64,000 nucleotides of DNA from Rhodosporidiobolus odoratus (Eukaryota > Basidiomycota > Microbotryomycetes > Sporidiobolales > Sporidiobolaceae). Below are positions 1 to 11,311 of the stretch, piece after piece. Below the pieces are notes generated by a model that saw nothing but the letters and a program-made list of their open reading frames with translations, ran no database searches and was not told the origin of the DNA. The stretch lies in contig JAOANU010000013.1 of the NCBI GenBank assembly GCA_034387635.1, positions 310,001-374,000 of the forward strand, given 5' to 3'. The translations under genes and the position numbers were made by a program. The first letter of the stretch is position 1, and the number at the start of each line of letters is the position of its first letter.

Positions 1-3000
1 GTCCGTCAGCGGATGAAGGAGAAGAGGGCCCGGGGGATGGTGGACGAACCGATGGGCTTGCCGAGACCGAAAGAGTACAGAAGGGAAGACTGCTGCTTGG
101 GTGAGTTGGCATCTGAGGTGTTTTGCGGGCGGGGGCAAGAGAGGGAAAGGCCGCATTGACGAGCAAAGCCCAAATAGAGGCGGAACCAAAGGGGGGAAGA
201 AAAGCAGAGTCAGCAGCTGCACACCCAGACACGTGGAAATGGAAAGGAGAGATGACAGAGTGAAATAAGGGGGAACCGGAAGAAGAAAAAGAAGAAAAAG
301 AGGAAAACAGAAAAAAAAAAACGCACTATACGCCTCCCTAATCAACGAATTGATCCCCAACCTACAAACCCAAAGCATGTCCATCCCTTGATCCCCCGTA
401 AACAACTCGGCACAGACATACAGATTCTCATTAACCTTCCTGGCCTGATCCATCAAGTACTCTCCAACATGAATCGGAGTCGAATGGCTGTTGTCCAACC
501 TGAATCCGTCAAACACTGCGGCCAGAGACGAGACATACCGGGACATGTGAGACCACAACCAAGGGTTGGCGGCGGGTGAAGAACCGTAACGGAGTTTGAC
601 GCAGTCGCCCCAGACGATCAGGTCTCGACGGAGGTAGGTTCGAGAGGCGGGAGAGGCAAAGTCGACGAGGGGATCGGCGGCCCAAATCCAACCGTTGTTG
701 GCGAGGGTTAGGGCGGTTTTGGGGTGTTCGGAGGTGGTCGAGTTGGAGGGGAGGTAGGTGAAGAGGGGTTCGACAAGGGGGGATCTGCGGAAAGGGGAAG
801 ATTGGCGATAGGGAGAACGACCGAGAGGGGCGGTGCGCGTAGGAAGAACGGGCAAGTGGTTGAGGGTAGCATAGCAGGGACGGGAGCAAGAAAGGGGTGC
901 AACACGGGACAGGATTGGGAAGGTCAGTCATGCTTCCCATCGTCGAAGAGAAAGAAAGAAAGCAAACGACGTACTTTTCGGTAACCTCCCCCAACTTGGG
1001 CCCACCCTCCTCCAATCTAGTATACCTGATCCTCCCCCTCGTATTCTCCAAAATAGCCTTTAAATCCTCATCCCACATCTTGTACCTCTCAACATTCAAC
1101 ACATCCAACAACCTCTTAGTCTCTTCCGCGGCATCCTCTGCCAAAGTCTCGGAGGAGGAAAGGTAAGACTTGAGGAAAGTCACTGCGGCGGAAGTGGAGA
1201 GGTGGGCCGGATGACGCTCTGAAGAAAGGTGAGTCCATCCAGCTGGGAACGCGAGCGAGGCGAATCGGGCGGCCCTATCCTCAATCGAGAGACGCTTGAG
1301 TTCCTCGCCATCAATCCCTTCAGCTCCTTCCACCTTCTTCAGGTTTTTGGCCCCCCAAGCTTCTTTGACAGAGTTCTTCTCGCGCTCGACGTCGATCGAG
1401 TAGAACTCCCAGAGTTTGAGGGTGGGGAGGAGGGAGTGTTCGATGTGGTGCATGATTTTGGAGAGGTCGTCTTCCGAGGTGAGGTTGGTCGGAAGGTTGA
1501 GGGAGGCGAGGGAGGAGGAGAGGGAGAGGAAGGCGCGGTCGAGGAGGACGGCGGAGGTCAGGTGAGGGGCGGTGTGAGGGGAGTAGCCTGGACAGTCGGA
1601 GATGAGAGAGAGAGAGAAAACGAAGATAAGGAGAAGAGCAGCGTCAATGTCGACAGCAAGGGATAGAAGAAAGAGGCAAGGGAAGTTTGGGCAACTTACC
1701 CGCCTCAGGGTGTTCCTCCAACCACTTTGAGTTATTGGCAGTATGGTTAAGAACCACATCAATCATACCGGCCATGCCAAACTTTTCTTTGATCTCCTTC
1801 AACTTCCTCCTCATCCCCTCCTCCTTCTCCTTCGTCTCGCCCTTCAACTCCTCAGGGAACAAATCGTCCGCATACTCATTCTGATCAAAAATACTATACG
1901 GACTGTCACTCTCTCCCCTAGTTTGAAGTGGGGTGTAATGAATCATGTTGTAGCCCCTCTGAGAAATCCCTTCGAGGTGAGCGTCCCACTCGTCGAGATT
2001 TCCCATCCATTTCGCAATGACAGTCTGGATGACCAAACCATCGAGTTCGAGGTTGGCCGAGTCTTTCTGGACGACGCCACCTTTGCCGAGGGGGAGAACC
2101 GAGTGCGTGGTGGGGTCTAGGATGGAGGAACGCTTGGGCAGCACGACGAGAGGGTCGACGATGAAGTAGCCGGGAGCCGAGTGGACGCGCGTGTCGGAAG
2201 CGGAAAGGTACGAGACGTGGTACGAGAAGGCTCCGGCTTTAGTGATCTGTTTCGTCCGGGGGGAGCGTAGGAAGATAAGAAGGAAGGAAGCAGAAGAGAG
2301 CAAGCAAGGGTTAGTTGGGACTCCCCTGGCGGACAGTTTGCGCGCGCCGACGGCCTTTGTGAGGAGCCTAGATGCTCTCGATGCGACTACAAGAGACAGC
2401 GTCGCCTGCGTGCGATCTGGCTTTTCCAGTCGCGTACCGCGGTCGAAGCCAGGCCCACCAAGACCAAACGCCTGCGAGGCCGGGAGCAGTGGCTAGCTCC
2501 GTCGCGCTCTTTTCGCAGCACCTCGAGACGACACTTTGACCAGAGAAGTAGAAAATTTAAAGCGAAACGTACAGGAAGGTCCACCTCGAAGGGTTTTGAA
2601 AAGTCCTGCGGCAAGCTAGTTTTCGGGAAAAAAAAAGCACGGAGTAAACCGAGTCAGCCCTCGAACGCAGAACGTGGTGAACAGGCAAAGTCAAATGAGA
2701 AGAGAACGCACACGACCTCACCAAACTTGTCCCTCTCAAACTCGTCGGTGGGGTTTAGAGGAAAATTGGTCCTGAGAACGCCTTGACGGGACGCGGCTGT
2801 GCCGGGGTCGATGGTGATACGGAGGACGTAGGGTTTGACGGGAGGAGGGAGGCGGAGGAGCTAGACGGCGTGGGGAAAAGAGAGACAAGGGAGGGCGAGG
2901 TGAGCGCGTCACTCGGAGGGGAGGGGTGGCAGGGGAAAGGAAGGAAGCGCACCTGTTTACCCTCTTGGGGAGAACCGTCGTCGGCGAGGGTGACGGCGTA

Positions 3001-3183
3001 GACGACGAGTTCGCCCTGTGCGATTTCGATTGGCTTTGCGGTGAGGGTTGCGGCGGGAGTTTTGGGTTTGTTTTGGGTCGAAGTGGGGGAGGGAGAGGTC
3101 GACTTGGCGGTAGAAGGAGTGGGGACAGGAGTGGGTTTGGTAGGGGGTTGAGAGACCTTGCGAGCTGTCTTCTTGGGGGGCAT
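1..3183 (-). CDS. GDB1: Glycogen debranching enzyme, N-terminal part (cut by window edge)
   Basis: Bifunctional cytosolic enzyme (4-alpha-glucanotransferase plus amylo-1,6-glucosidase) that removes branch stubs during glycogen breakdown. Only the N-terminal ~700 residues are present; the glucosidase half lies beyond position 1. Exons on the minus strand: 2953-3183, 2717-2860, 2573-2605, 1700-2246, 975-1587, 327-784, 50-112; all phases join. Visible family features: YVLRITIDPG and SAPGYFIVDP in the N-terminal region, GYNMIHYTPLQ, the GH13 motif DVVLNHTANNS, FRLDNSHSTP (nucleophile Asp region), CAELFTG (acid/base Glu region) and GKPIG at the edge. ATG 3183 (MPPKKTARK) is the best start, although the frame is open further upstream. 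Donor GTTCGT at 44-49 and branch-like CTGAC near 7-13 indicate the window ends inside an intron. Family assignment is firm; the 33-nt exon 2573-2605 and donor GTCGTG after 2717 are the weakest calls. Confidence 0.93.
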
Positions 3184-3485
3184 CTTGACACTGTCCAAGC
3201 TAGAAGGGGAAGAGAGAGAGAGAGAGAGAGAGAGAAGCGAGAAATCGAGCAAGAAAAGCGATCGAGGGTGACGCGCGACGCGCGAAGACCAGACGACGCA
3301 GTGCACTGTCAAACTAGAGAAGAAGCGTAGCAGTCAACTCCAAGGGTGGTCCCCTCATACTCTCCTGTGCAGGAATCACTCTACGACCCTCCGTATTACC
3401 CCCGCCTCCTTCTCCTTCGCCAAATTCTAAACCGAGCCAACTTGAAGTGCTCCCCCCTTTACTCTGTTCCTTCACGGCCCGCGGC
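3184..3485. promoter_or_regulatory. Shared divergent promoter of GDB1 and GatA, with GA/CT microsatellite
   Basis: Only 302 bp separate the two divergent start codons. A pure GA dinucleotide run lies at about 3210-3235, in the 5' leader of the debranching-enzyme gene (CT-rich on its sense strand, as is common in fungal leaders). No TATA box was recognised. The promoter role is inferred from position. Confidence 0.5.
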
Positions 3486-5291
3486 ATGGCTCAGCCTCCA
3501 CTCCCACAACGTATAGCAACTCAACTCAAACGGGCAACCGACTTGCAACCTAGACTCAACGCCTTCACTCACCTCACTTCCCTCACAGGCGAGTCTAACC
3601 TCTCCACCTACAACCTCCACACCCGCTTGACTGACCCCACTCGTCCATCTACAGCACTCGAAGCTCAGCATGCAGCCGCTCAGCACTTCGACCACTCAGA
3701 TTCCAGCCGAGGACAGGGTAAGAGCATGAGGTTGACCCACAAGACGATCGCCGTCAAGGATTGTTTTGCGACGCTGCCTTCACGACCGCATGAAAACCTC
3801 GATCCAGACGGACAATCAAAGCACGCCCCTACGACGTGCGGGTCAAACATGCTCAAAGGTACGGCTCGTTCCTCCCTTCTTTTCTTTTACCGGCCGAGTC
3901 TCAACGCTGACTTCCTCTTTGTATTCTCAGACTATGCTTCTCCCTTCGAGGCGACTGTCGTTCGAAGATTGCGAGAACATGGAGCCTTGATCCTGGGCAA
4001 GACAAACATGGACGAGTTCGGCATGGGGTGCGTCTTCGTTTTCTTTCTTCTCCGAACCACCTTACCCCCGACCTTCCTTCCTTCCCTACTGCCTCCCTCC
4101 CTTTCCTGCCGTTGTGGAGCTGACTCTTCTGCGGAATCCGCACCTCGTACCCGCGCCCCCCCTTCTTTTCCCCGCCCTCTCCAGATCATCAACCACAAAC
4201 TCCTACTTTGGTCCTACCCTGAACCCCTCCGGCCCGCACGGAATAGAAGCCTCCCTCCGTTCTCGATCACCGGGCTCAAGCTCAGGGTCAGCAGAGGACG
4301 CGATTGACGACCGAAGAGTACCCGGAGGAAGTTCAGGAGGAAGCGCAGCGGCTGTAGCTGCTGGTCTATGCGATTTGTCCGTTTCTGTTCATCTTCCTCC
4401 GTCCTCCTCCTCTGGCTCTGTTCCCCACCTCCTTAACCTTTTAGCCTTCTGACCTTCATGGATTCGGTATGGTGATTCAGTGCTCTAGCAACCGACACCG
4501 GCGGTTCAACCCGACTTCCAGCCTCGTATTGCTCCATAGTAGGCTTCAAACCTTCTTATGGATTGCTGTCGAGGTTTGGAGTGGTGGCGTATGCTAGTAG
4601 TTTGGATACGGTTGGGGTTATGGCAAAGACTGTGGCGGGGGTCACGGAAGTTTTTGGTGCGTGATTTGCTTTCTCTCTTTGCTTCGGTATCCTTTCCTTC
4701 CTTCCTTCCTTGGAGGAAAGGAGTTCCGCAGGGCGGCGTTGACGTGACTCTCTCTGCCTCTCTGACTACAGACGTCCTTAACACCCCTTACCCCGATCCT
4801 CGAGACCCAACTTCCGCCCCTTCTACCGCTCGGCGCCAAGCCCGAAAACTACACCAGCCGTTGCTGGATCGGTTAAGAAGGAAAGAGAAAGAGAAAGAGG
4901 GTGGGAGAAAGCTGTTAGAGGGGATTAGGATTGGGGTAGTAGCCGTATGTTACCTCTCTCTACCTACCATTCCTCCAGCTATTGAATCACCTCACTCCCT
5001 CCCTCCCCTCACTCCCTCACTCCTCCCTCACTCACTCCTGCCTCCCTCACTCCTCCCTCCCTCCCTCCCTCCCTCCTCCCTGCTTCATGACTGCTTAGGA
5101 TCTCTTCCCCCACCCCCCCTCCTCCTCCTCTCCCATCCGTCTCGCCCTCCGCACCTTGAAACAAGATCTAGGAGCCACCCTAGTCCCCGTCAGGTTGAAG
5201 AGTGCTCCGTTGGGTTTGGGAGCGTATTATGTTTTGGCGAGTGCCGAGGCGGGGAGTAATTTGGGGAGGTTTAGGGGGGTTGAATTTGGTG

Positions 5292-5333
<42 letters not shown>

Positions 5334-6266
5334 AAACTCTCTCTCTCGCCAACTCTCTCTCCCTCTGGTCTGGTGGCGCGCTAGGCTAGGCTAGTTTTTC
5401 CCCCTTCCCTCCTCCTCCTCCCACGCGTCGATCTTGACGTCTTGTATTGTTATTGTATCTGGCTAACCCTTATTCTCTTACTTGCTTGCCTCCCTTGTCT
5501 CGTCTCGGAAATGCGCGACGACGGATATCAACAGGCTTCCGAGCTGAAGCTGAAGACGGAGATGACCAGGGCGCGGGACCGGCGGAAAAGTCACAATTGC
5601 CGCTGTTTGCTGAGACGAGAAGTCGAGGGTTTGGGAAAGAAGTTAGAAAGAGGATTCTGTTGGGAACTTTTGCTTTGAGCGCCGAGTACGCCCCTTTCTT
5701 CGCCTCCTTCCTCCTCCTCACTATCTCTCACACCTCCCGCTCGGGTCTTGTAAGCTTGATATTGATTGGGTATGAAACCCCTGCACTTCGTTCCGCGTTG
5801 CAGGGCATTCGACAATTATTACCTACAAGCTCAACGAATTCGACTCATGATTCAGAGAGAAACGGATTCCCTTTTTACGACAGCAAACCCTCTTCGTTTC
5901 TCCTCCTCCTCCTCTAGCCAGACCAAAACAGAAGAAGGCGGAGGGGGAGTCGACTTCCTGATCCACCCCTCCAGCCTCTCAACCGCTCCTCTCTTGTCTT
6001 CCTACACCTCTCCTTCCCCCTCCTCCTCCTCCCCCGCTCCCACCAGCGGTAGCAACTACATCCAAGACCTCCTCTCCCTCCCCGCCTCCCTAGCCGGTCT
6101 TCCCGCCCTCCAAATCCCCGTAGGAAAAGATGAAGGAGATGGATGGCCGCTTGGGATGACGTTGGTGGGGCAGTGGGGAGCGGATGAGGGGGTTTTGGAA
6201 GTGGGGGAGAGGTTGGAGAGAACTTTGGGATCGGGGGTGGAGCATGGGACGCGGGTGAAGCTGTAG
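3486..6266 (+). CDS. HER2: Glutamyl-tRNA(Gln) amidotransferase subunit A, mitochondrial (GatA/HER2)
   Basis: Amidase subunit of the mitochondrial GatFAB-type complex that converts Glu-tRNA(Gln) to Gln-tRNA(Gln). Exons 3486-3858, 3931-4027, 4185-4376, 4481-4656, 4772-4944, 5099-5288, 5535-5685, 5804-6266; phases close to a 604-aa protein. Amidase-signature landmarks: catalytic Lys in [19 protein letters not shown], the glycine/serine segment [16 protein letters not shown], and [13 protein letters not shown] carrying the Ser-cisSer pair; later [18 protein letters not shown] and [12 protein letters not shown] 3486 is the first in-frame Met; upstream in-frame sequence has no ATG. The N-terminus is only weakly presequence-like. 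Ser/Pro-rich insertions (e.g. [11 protein letters not shown] and the stretch after QRETDS) make it longer than bacterial GatA. Could be confused with another amidase, but the GatA-specific FGPTLNP and YGLLSRFG segments support this call. Confidence 0.92.
5294..5331 (+). repeat. (CT)n microsatellite in a GatA intron
   Basis: About 19 CT units directly follow the donor GTGAGT of the intron 5289-5534, forming an unusually placed polypyrimidine run at the 5' end of the intron. Confidence 0.9.
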
Positions 6267-6643
6267 AGTATCCGCGCGCGGGTTTGGGTTCCTCAGGTGC
6301 CGGTTCCTGGTCGAGCTCTGCCTCGATCTTTAGGCGTAGGCTGCGGGTGGAACTGTTGGCCCTCTTGTCGTGCTGCTCCTTGCGCTCGACCTGGAAGACA
6401 ACCGGAATCTGGGAGTGTTTGTTTGAGAGTGTCGCTTTCGTGTCGGCTGTGCGCCCGTTGGACGATCGGACATTGGCGCCTCTTGGTCTCTCTGTACCAC
6501 TTGCTGTCGCTTGTACGCTCGTTTGCTGCTAGGGTGGTGTAGCTGGGCGCAGCCGGTCTTCTCCCGTGCAGGCTTACTCTGCAAGTCCTCGGCTCCGATT
6601 CCCTTTTACAACCTCGTCCTCCTTCCTCCCATACTATCACCAA
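6267..6643. other. Intergenic, GatA 3' end to EFR3 start
   Basis: Open frames cross this 377-bp stretch in several phases, but none has a convincing start, motif or exon partner. Presumed 3' UTR of GatA and promoter of the next gene. Confidence 0.4.
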
Positions 6644-9600
6644 ATGGGTCTCTCACCTCTGAGCCACCACCTCTCCTTGATCAAAGACTGTTACCCCCCA
6701 CCGTCCTCCTCAACGGCTGGCACTCCAATCCCACCCCCACTCTCCAACCCCCTCTCCAAACTAATCTTCTACTCCCTCTCCCGTCCACAAAAATTACCAA
6801 AACTCCTAAACGCCCTTTTGAATCGTCTTCCTCCACCCGCCTCCTCCTCCTCCTCGAGTACGACGTCGATCAGTGGGAAAAAGAGGCAAGAAGTAGGCGT
6901 CACCCTCGAGATTCTCAAAGAAGTGGTGGATCAGTGGGGTGCGAGTGCGAGGGAGGATGCGTCGGGCTTGATCAGAGGGGTCGTGGCGGGGGAGGCGCTC
7001 AAAGGAGCTGAGATTGGGTTGAGCAGGGGAGCGGGAGGTCCAAGTGGGGGAAACCAAGACGGAGACGTCGAGTTGGCGCAAAGGAGCGCGGCATTGGTAA
7101 GTCTTGCTTGCTTACTTCCGCCTTTCCCATGCACTCCTTTCCCGTCTGATGAAGAGAGGACGGGCATTGCCAGGGCGGATTTTTCGGTTTCTCCTCGCTG
7201 TCGCTTACTGAAATACGTGTGCGCAGGTCGCTTCGGTTGCGACCTACCTCTGTCCACCTTTCTTCGCTGAGGCTTCCTCGCTACAATCTGTAGGCAACGG
7301 GGACGGGATGGGTCAGGTGTATTTTCGATGCTTGAAGTTGGTGGGCGAAATGGCTGGGTCGAGAAATCCTGCGTGCGTTCCCTTTGCGTTGTACCTCTTT
7401 CCCTTGCGTGTTACCTTAAACAGCCCCTAATCGTACATACAGGCTGCGCCGAATCGCCCTCGTCACGATGTCTGCGATCGCCAGATCCGAGTTTCTCGTT
7501 GCGGCGCCGTCTATGCGGGACTACGAGCTGCAGGTCGACGAGCTTCTGCCAATCTTGCTGCGGAATCTGGTAGACGAGGCGGGGGATCTGCACGAGCTGA
7601 GGCAAGAGTACGACTTGTTCTCCATTTTCTTCCATATTTCGAACCAGGAAAGCTAAACACGTTCGCGCTTTCGCCCCTACCTCCTCCCACCGTGCAGACT
7701 ATCCCGACTCCACTCGACTGCTCCAACCCCACTCTCCCCTTCGCTCTCCGCTCGTAAACCGCCCTCGTTCCACTCGACCTCAACCTCGAAAAACTCGACT
7801 GCAGCCCAATCCTCAGCAAATCTCGCCCTCCTCTCCCTCGCGCCTCTCACCTCCCTCTTCGCCCTCTGTCCCTCCCCTCTCGCAACCTCCTACCTCTTCT
7901 CACACTTGTCTCAATTCCTCGACACCTACTCAAACGGGGTTTTGTGGCACGCCCCAAGTCAGGAGTTTGTGTTGTTCTTGCTCAGGGATGTGGTTCGAGG
8001 CGCGGGAGGTGGTGGTGGGGGTGGGCAGAGGGTTGGAGAGTGGGTTTTGCGGAGATTGGAGTCGAAGGATGAGAAGGAAGGAAGCGGAAGAGGGCGTGGG
8101 CACGAGATGGTTACGCTGCTTTTTGTTTTGAAGCACCTCTTTGACGAGACGGATCGGGCCCAGCAAGGGTCGCTGATCGGGGAAAGTGAAGGAGTACGAG
8201 TTGAAGCAATGGGCGGACGCAGGCTCGTCAACCCTCAAGCGGCTTTACGAGTTCTCCTCAATCTTCTCGGTTCAATACCTTCTCAAGCTCGGTCAAGCAT
8301 CGCCGACGATCACGACGCTCGAAACGATTCATCAATCGCCGGTTTGCTTCTCAAGCCTGCTTATGCGGCTCTTACCGCCCTTGCCGATTCTTGCACCGAT
8401 TCCTCCTCCTTGAATGGCATCGACTCCGACGTTCTCTCGGCACTTGTCCAGCAAACCACATTGCACCTCCGATCACTACTCGTTCAGCAGACTTCCTCAT
8501 CGCCTTTGCAGGTTAGCGGGAATGGGCAAAGAGACGTGGCGGCGAATAGGGTGATCAAAGCTTTGGGGATACTGGTCGCCGCTGGCGATCCAGGTGGCGC
8601 GACCCCGAACGTGGTAGAGCAAAACGGTTCACCGGGCATGGGGCACGAAGACCTCAGTGGTGAGTGTGTGGTTGGGAATGGAAATGGGAAGGGTTACGCG
8701 GACAGAGATCAGGAGGGGGCAGGGCGAAACCGATTGAGAAACGGATCGGAGAGCGATACGCCTCCTCTGCTGTCAGCTTCACCTCCGTTTGCTCCACCCG
8801 TCGCCTTCATCCCGACCGCAAACGGGCACTCCTCTCATCAAGCGAGCGACTCGAACGGGACGATTCGCCTACCCGGCCTCGTGCTCGGCGCACCTGTTAA
8901 TCTCGTCAATGGGGACGATACTCTCCGAGCTCCGGTATCTTCCAACGGTTCCGCTTCTTCATCGCGTCCTCCCATTCCCTCGGCCATCCTAACCCCAGCA
9001 TCACCTTCAACCCCTCAAGCCTCTTCTTCTTTCCCCTCTTTCCCTCCTTCGGCAGTACCTCTCATAACTCCCACCACCAACACCACGACCACCGCTGGAT
9101 CCCACTCTCCCACCCCACCCGACTATACACGCTCATCAGCACGCACGCGCAACCACCATCAACTTCGGATTAATCCGACAGCGTTCGCTGGGTCTTTGTT
9201 CATTCTTTCTTACCCTTCTTCTCCGACGTTGAGACAGGCTTATGGGAAGGTATTGAGGAGGTTTGTCGCCGGGCAAGTATGTGTGGGTACCGTCATCGAG
9301 GTCGAGATGCAGGGGGCAGGAGAAGAGAGGTCAAGAGAGGGGGATTGGTGGAAGGCTTTTTTTGAGCATGTGAGGAGGTTGGCAGGGGGTGATTTCGCTC
9401 GCGCTGTTGATGAGAGCGAGGTTCGGAAGGGGGCTGAGATTGAGGGAGATGATGGTGAAGAAACAATGGCATCGGCACCGATGGGAACAGGGACAGAGGG
9501 GCTGTTGTTGCCCACGGCACAGGATTATTCCCTACTTCTCTCACTCCTCTCGGCGCTTTTCCCGCCTACTTCGTCCGCCCTTGCCGGCATTCCTCCCTCG

Positions 9601-10855
9601 CCTTCTTTATCTTTACTGCTCGAAGCCCTTCCCGCTTTCCTTTCCCTCCAATCCTCTCTCGCGGAGAAGTGGGAACAGACTGAGCGAAAAAACGGGAAGG
9701 GGGATCTAGTCAGAGCTCAGGCTTGTAGAGAGCTGGGAGTGACGGGGGTTTTGGGAATGGCGAGGGTTTGGGGAGTGGGAGAGGTAGAGGTGATGGCTAG
9801 GGAGGTACGTTCTCGTCTTTCCCCTCTCGGTTTCGGCTGTCTTCCGTCCTGTCACTCGGCTTGTGGCGGAATGGTGTATCTGAGGGGAGTTACTGATTCG
9901 ATATAAATGTGTGCACGGTGCAGGCTCTCGACAGGATGCGACCGCTGGTCACTCCTTCTCCTCCTCCTACCTCTTTCTCCTCTTCGTCGTCAGAACCAGT
10001 ACCGCTCCAAGAACCTCACTCAGGGTTTGCGGCTCGACCTACTTTCCCCTCTTCGTCGCCACCGCTTGATCCGGACAGGGTTATAGAGTCATTCTTAGCG
10101 AACGCGTGGGTGAGGAGAGCTGGGAAGGAGATAGGGATTGAGGGGGAGGCGTTGAGGGAGGTTCTGACGGGCAGTGGTGCGCATTGCTTTTCTATGCGCT
10201 GCACGCTGTTCACTGATCTGACCGTATGCCATCATGACCTACAGCGCTCTCCGCTAACGAGCCTTCCGTGTCACTTTCCGGCCTCTCACTCTCCTCATCC
10301 CTGAACCGACCAACCCGAGCATCGCATTCCTACGTCAACCTCTCCCTGTCCGCCTCCGCCTCCCCTTCCTCACCTCCGCCTCCTTTCCCCAACCTCAATC
10401 CCCGAACTCGCCGCATCTCCTCCGCCTCCCACTCCTCTCCACTTGGTAGCGACCGATTCTCTGGGCTCAACTCCCTAAACGGGAACGGTTCCCCAGCCTC
10501 CAGATCTGTATCTCGACACGTTTCCCTTTCCCCTTCCTACGTCTCTCACCGTACCACTCAGACAACTTCTTCCTCCCTCCGGGCCCCCTCCCTGGCAGAC
10601 CTGCAAGCCTCCCTGTGTACTTTTTCCTCGCACCCTGGCACGAGGACAGGAACAGCGAGTGGTGGGAGGAGTATAGCTTCGAGCGTTGAGACTGGTGCGA
10701 CAGGGGCGACGAGAAGGAGACGAAGGACAGAGAAGTTGGGGAGGGAGATCGTGTTGGAAAATATCGGGAAGGCCAAGGGGTCTGGAGGGGGGAGGAGGAG
10801 GAGTGGGACGGGTGCGAGTGCGACTAGTAGCACTGAGGGTACTGGGGCAGAGTGA
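6644..10855 (+). CDS. EFR3: EFR3-like plasma-membrane scaffold protein
   Basis: Efr3 is a helical-repeat (ARM/HEAT-like) protein that anchors the phosphatidylinositol 4-kinase Stt4 complex at the plasma membrane. Exons 6644-7096, 7227-7372, 7443-7607, 7698-9804, 9924-10176, 10245-10855; phases close to 1244 aa. Support: N-terminal HLSLIKDCYPP followed by LIFYSLSRPQKLPKL and VGVTLEILKEVVDQWG match the order of conserved segments in fungal Efr3 (SRPxKLxKV then VTLxILKxLI); helical blocks FRCLKLVGEMAGSRNPA and QVDELLPILLRNLVDEAG follow. The middle (about 470-760) is low-complexity Ser/Pro-rich and the C-terminal tail is basic and Ser-rich. ATG 6644 is the first in-frame ATG. Identification rests on the first ~150 residues and overall architecture, so it is less certain than neighbouring calls. 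Confidence 0.68.
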
Positions 10856-11311
10856 GTGTCATTGGCAGGGGCTGAAATTGACGGGGCGATGAGGAGAGAT
10901 ACCCTTACTTTGCCCTTACTTTCGTATCTCTTGTTGGTTTAGGTTTTTTTTTTTTCTCTTTTTTTTTCTTCATCTGTTCTTTTCCGTACCACTTGTTCTT
11001 GGCAGTACTTGTTGCTTTCTATCTTCCTTCATCGGTCGCCGGCCGTCCATCGAGTGCGGCGTGCATGATCTCGATTGAGAAAACGTCGCACATACGCTTT
11101 TCTCTTTCCTTGCCATAAGCATGTCGAACCATTGGATGAGCCGCTCCGAGCCGGGTCCGGCTGTAGGTGCTTCTTTTATGGCATCCGCTGTGCATCCGCG
11201 TGCAATGTCGTTCCCCCCACTTTGTGCGAGGCCTTCGCCGGCTTGCCTTTCCTCTTCTCTCCTTTCTTGCTCACCTCGACCTCACCGAGAGCAACGTAGA
11301 CTGATACACGG
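10856..11311. other. Intergenic, EFR3 3' end and promoter of the methylcitrate dehydratase gene
   Basis: Two T-rich runs near 10945-10970 resemble fungal 3' UTR or terminator sequence. No coding exon or RNA gene recognised. Confidence 0.45.

Noticed and set aside
388..1666. Plus-strand open frames opposite the debranching enzyme
   Set aside because: They are antisense shadows of exons whose minus-strand frames carry conserved GH13 motifs.
5000..5095. CTCC/CCCT-rich tract as a distinct tandem repeat element
   Set aside because: Irregular low-complexity polypyrimidine inside a GatA intron, without a consistent repeat unit.
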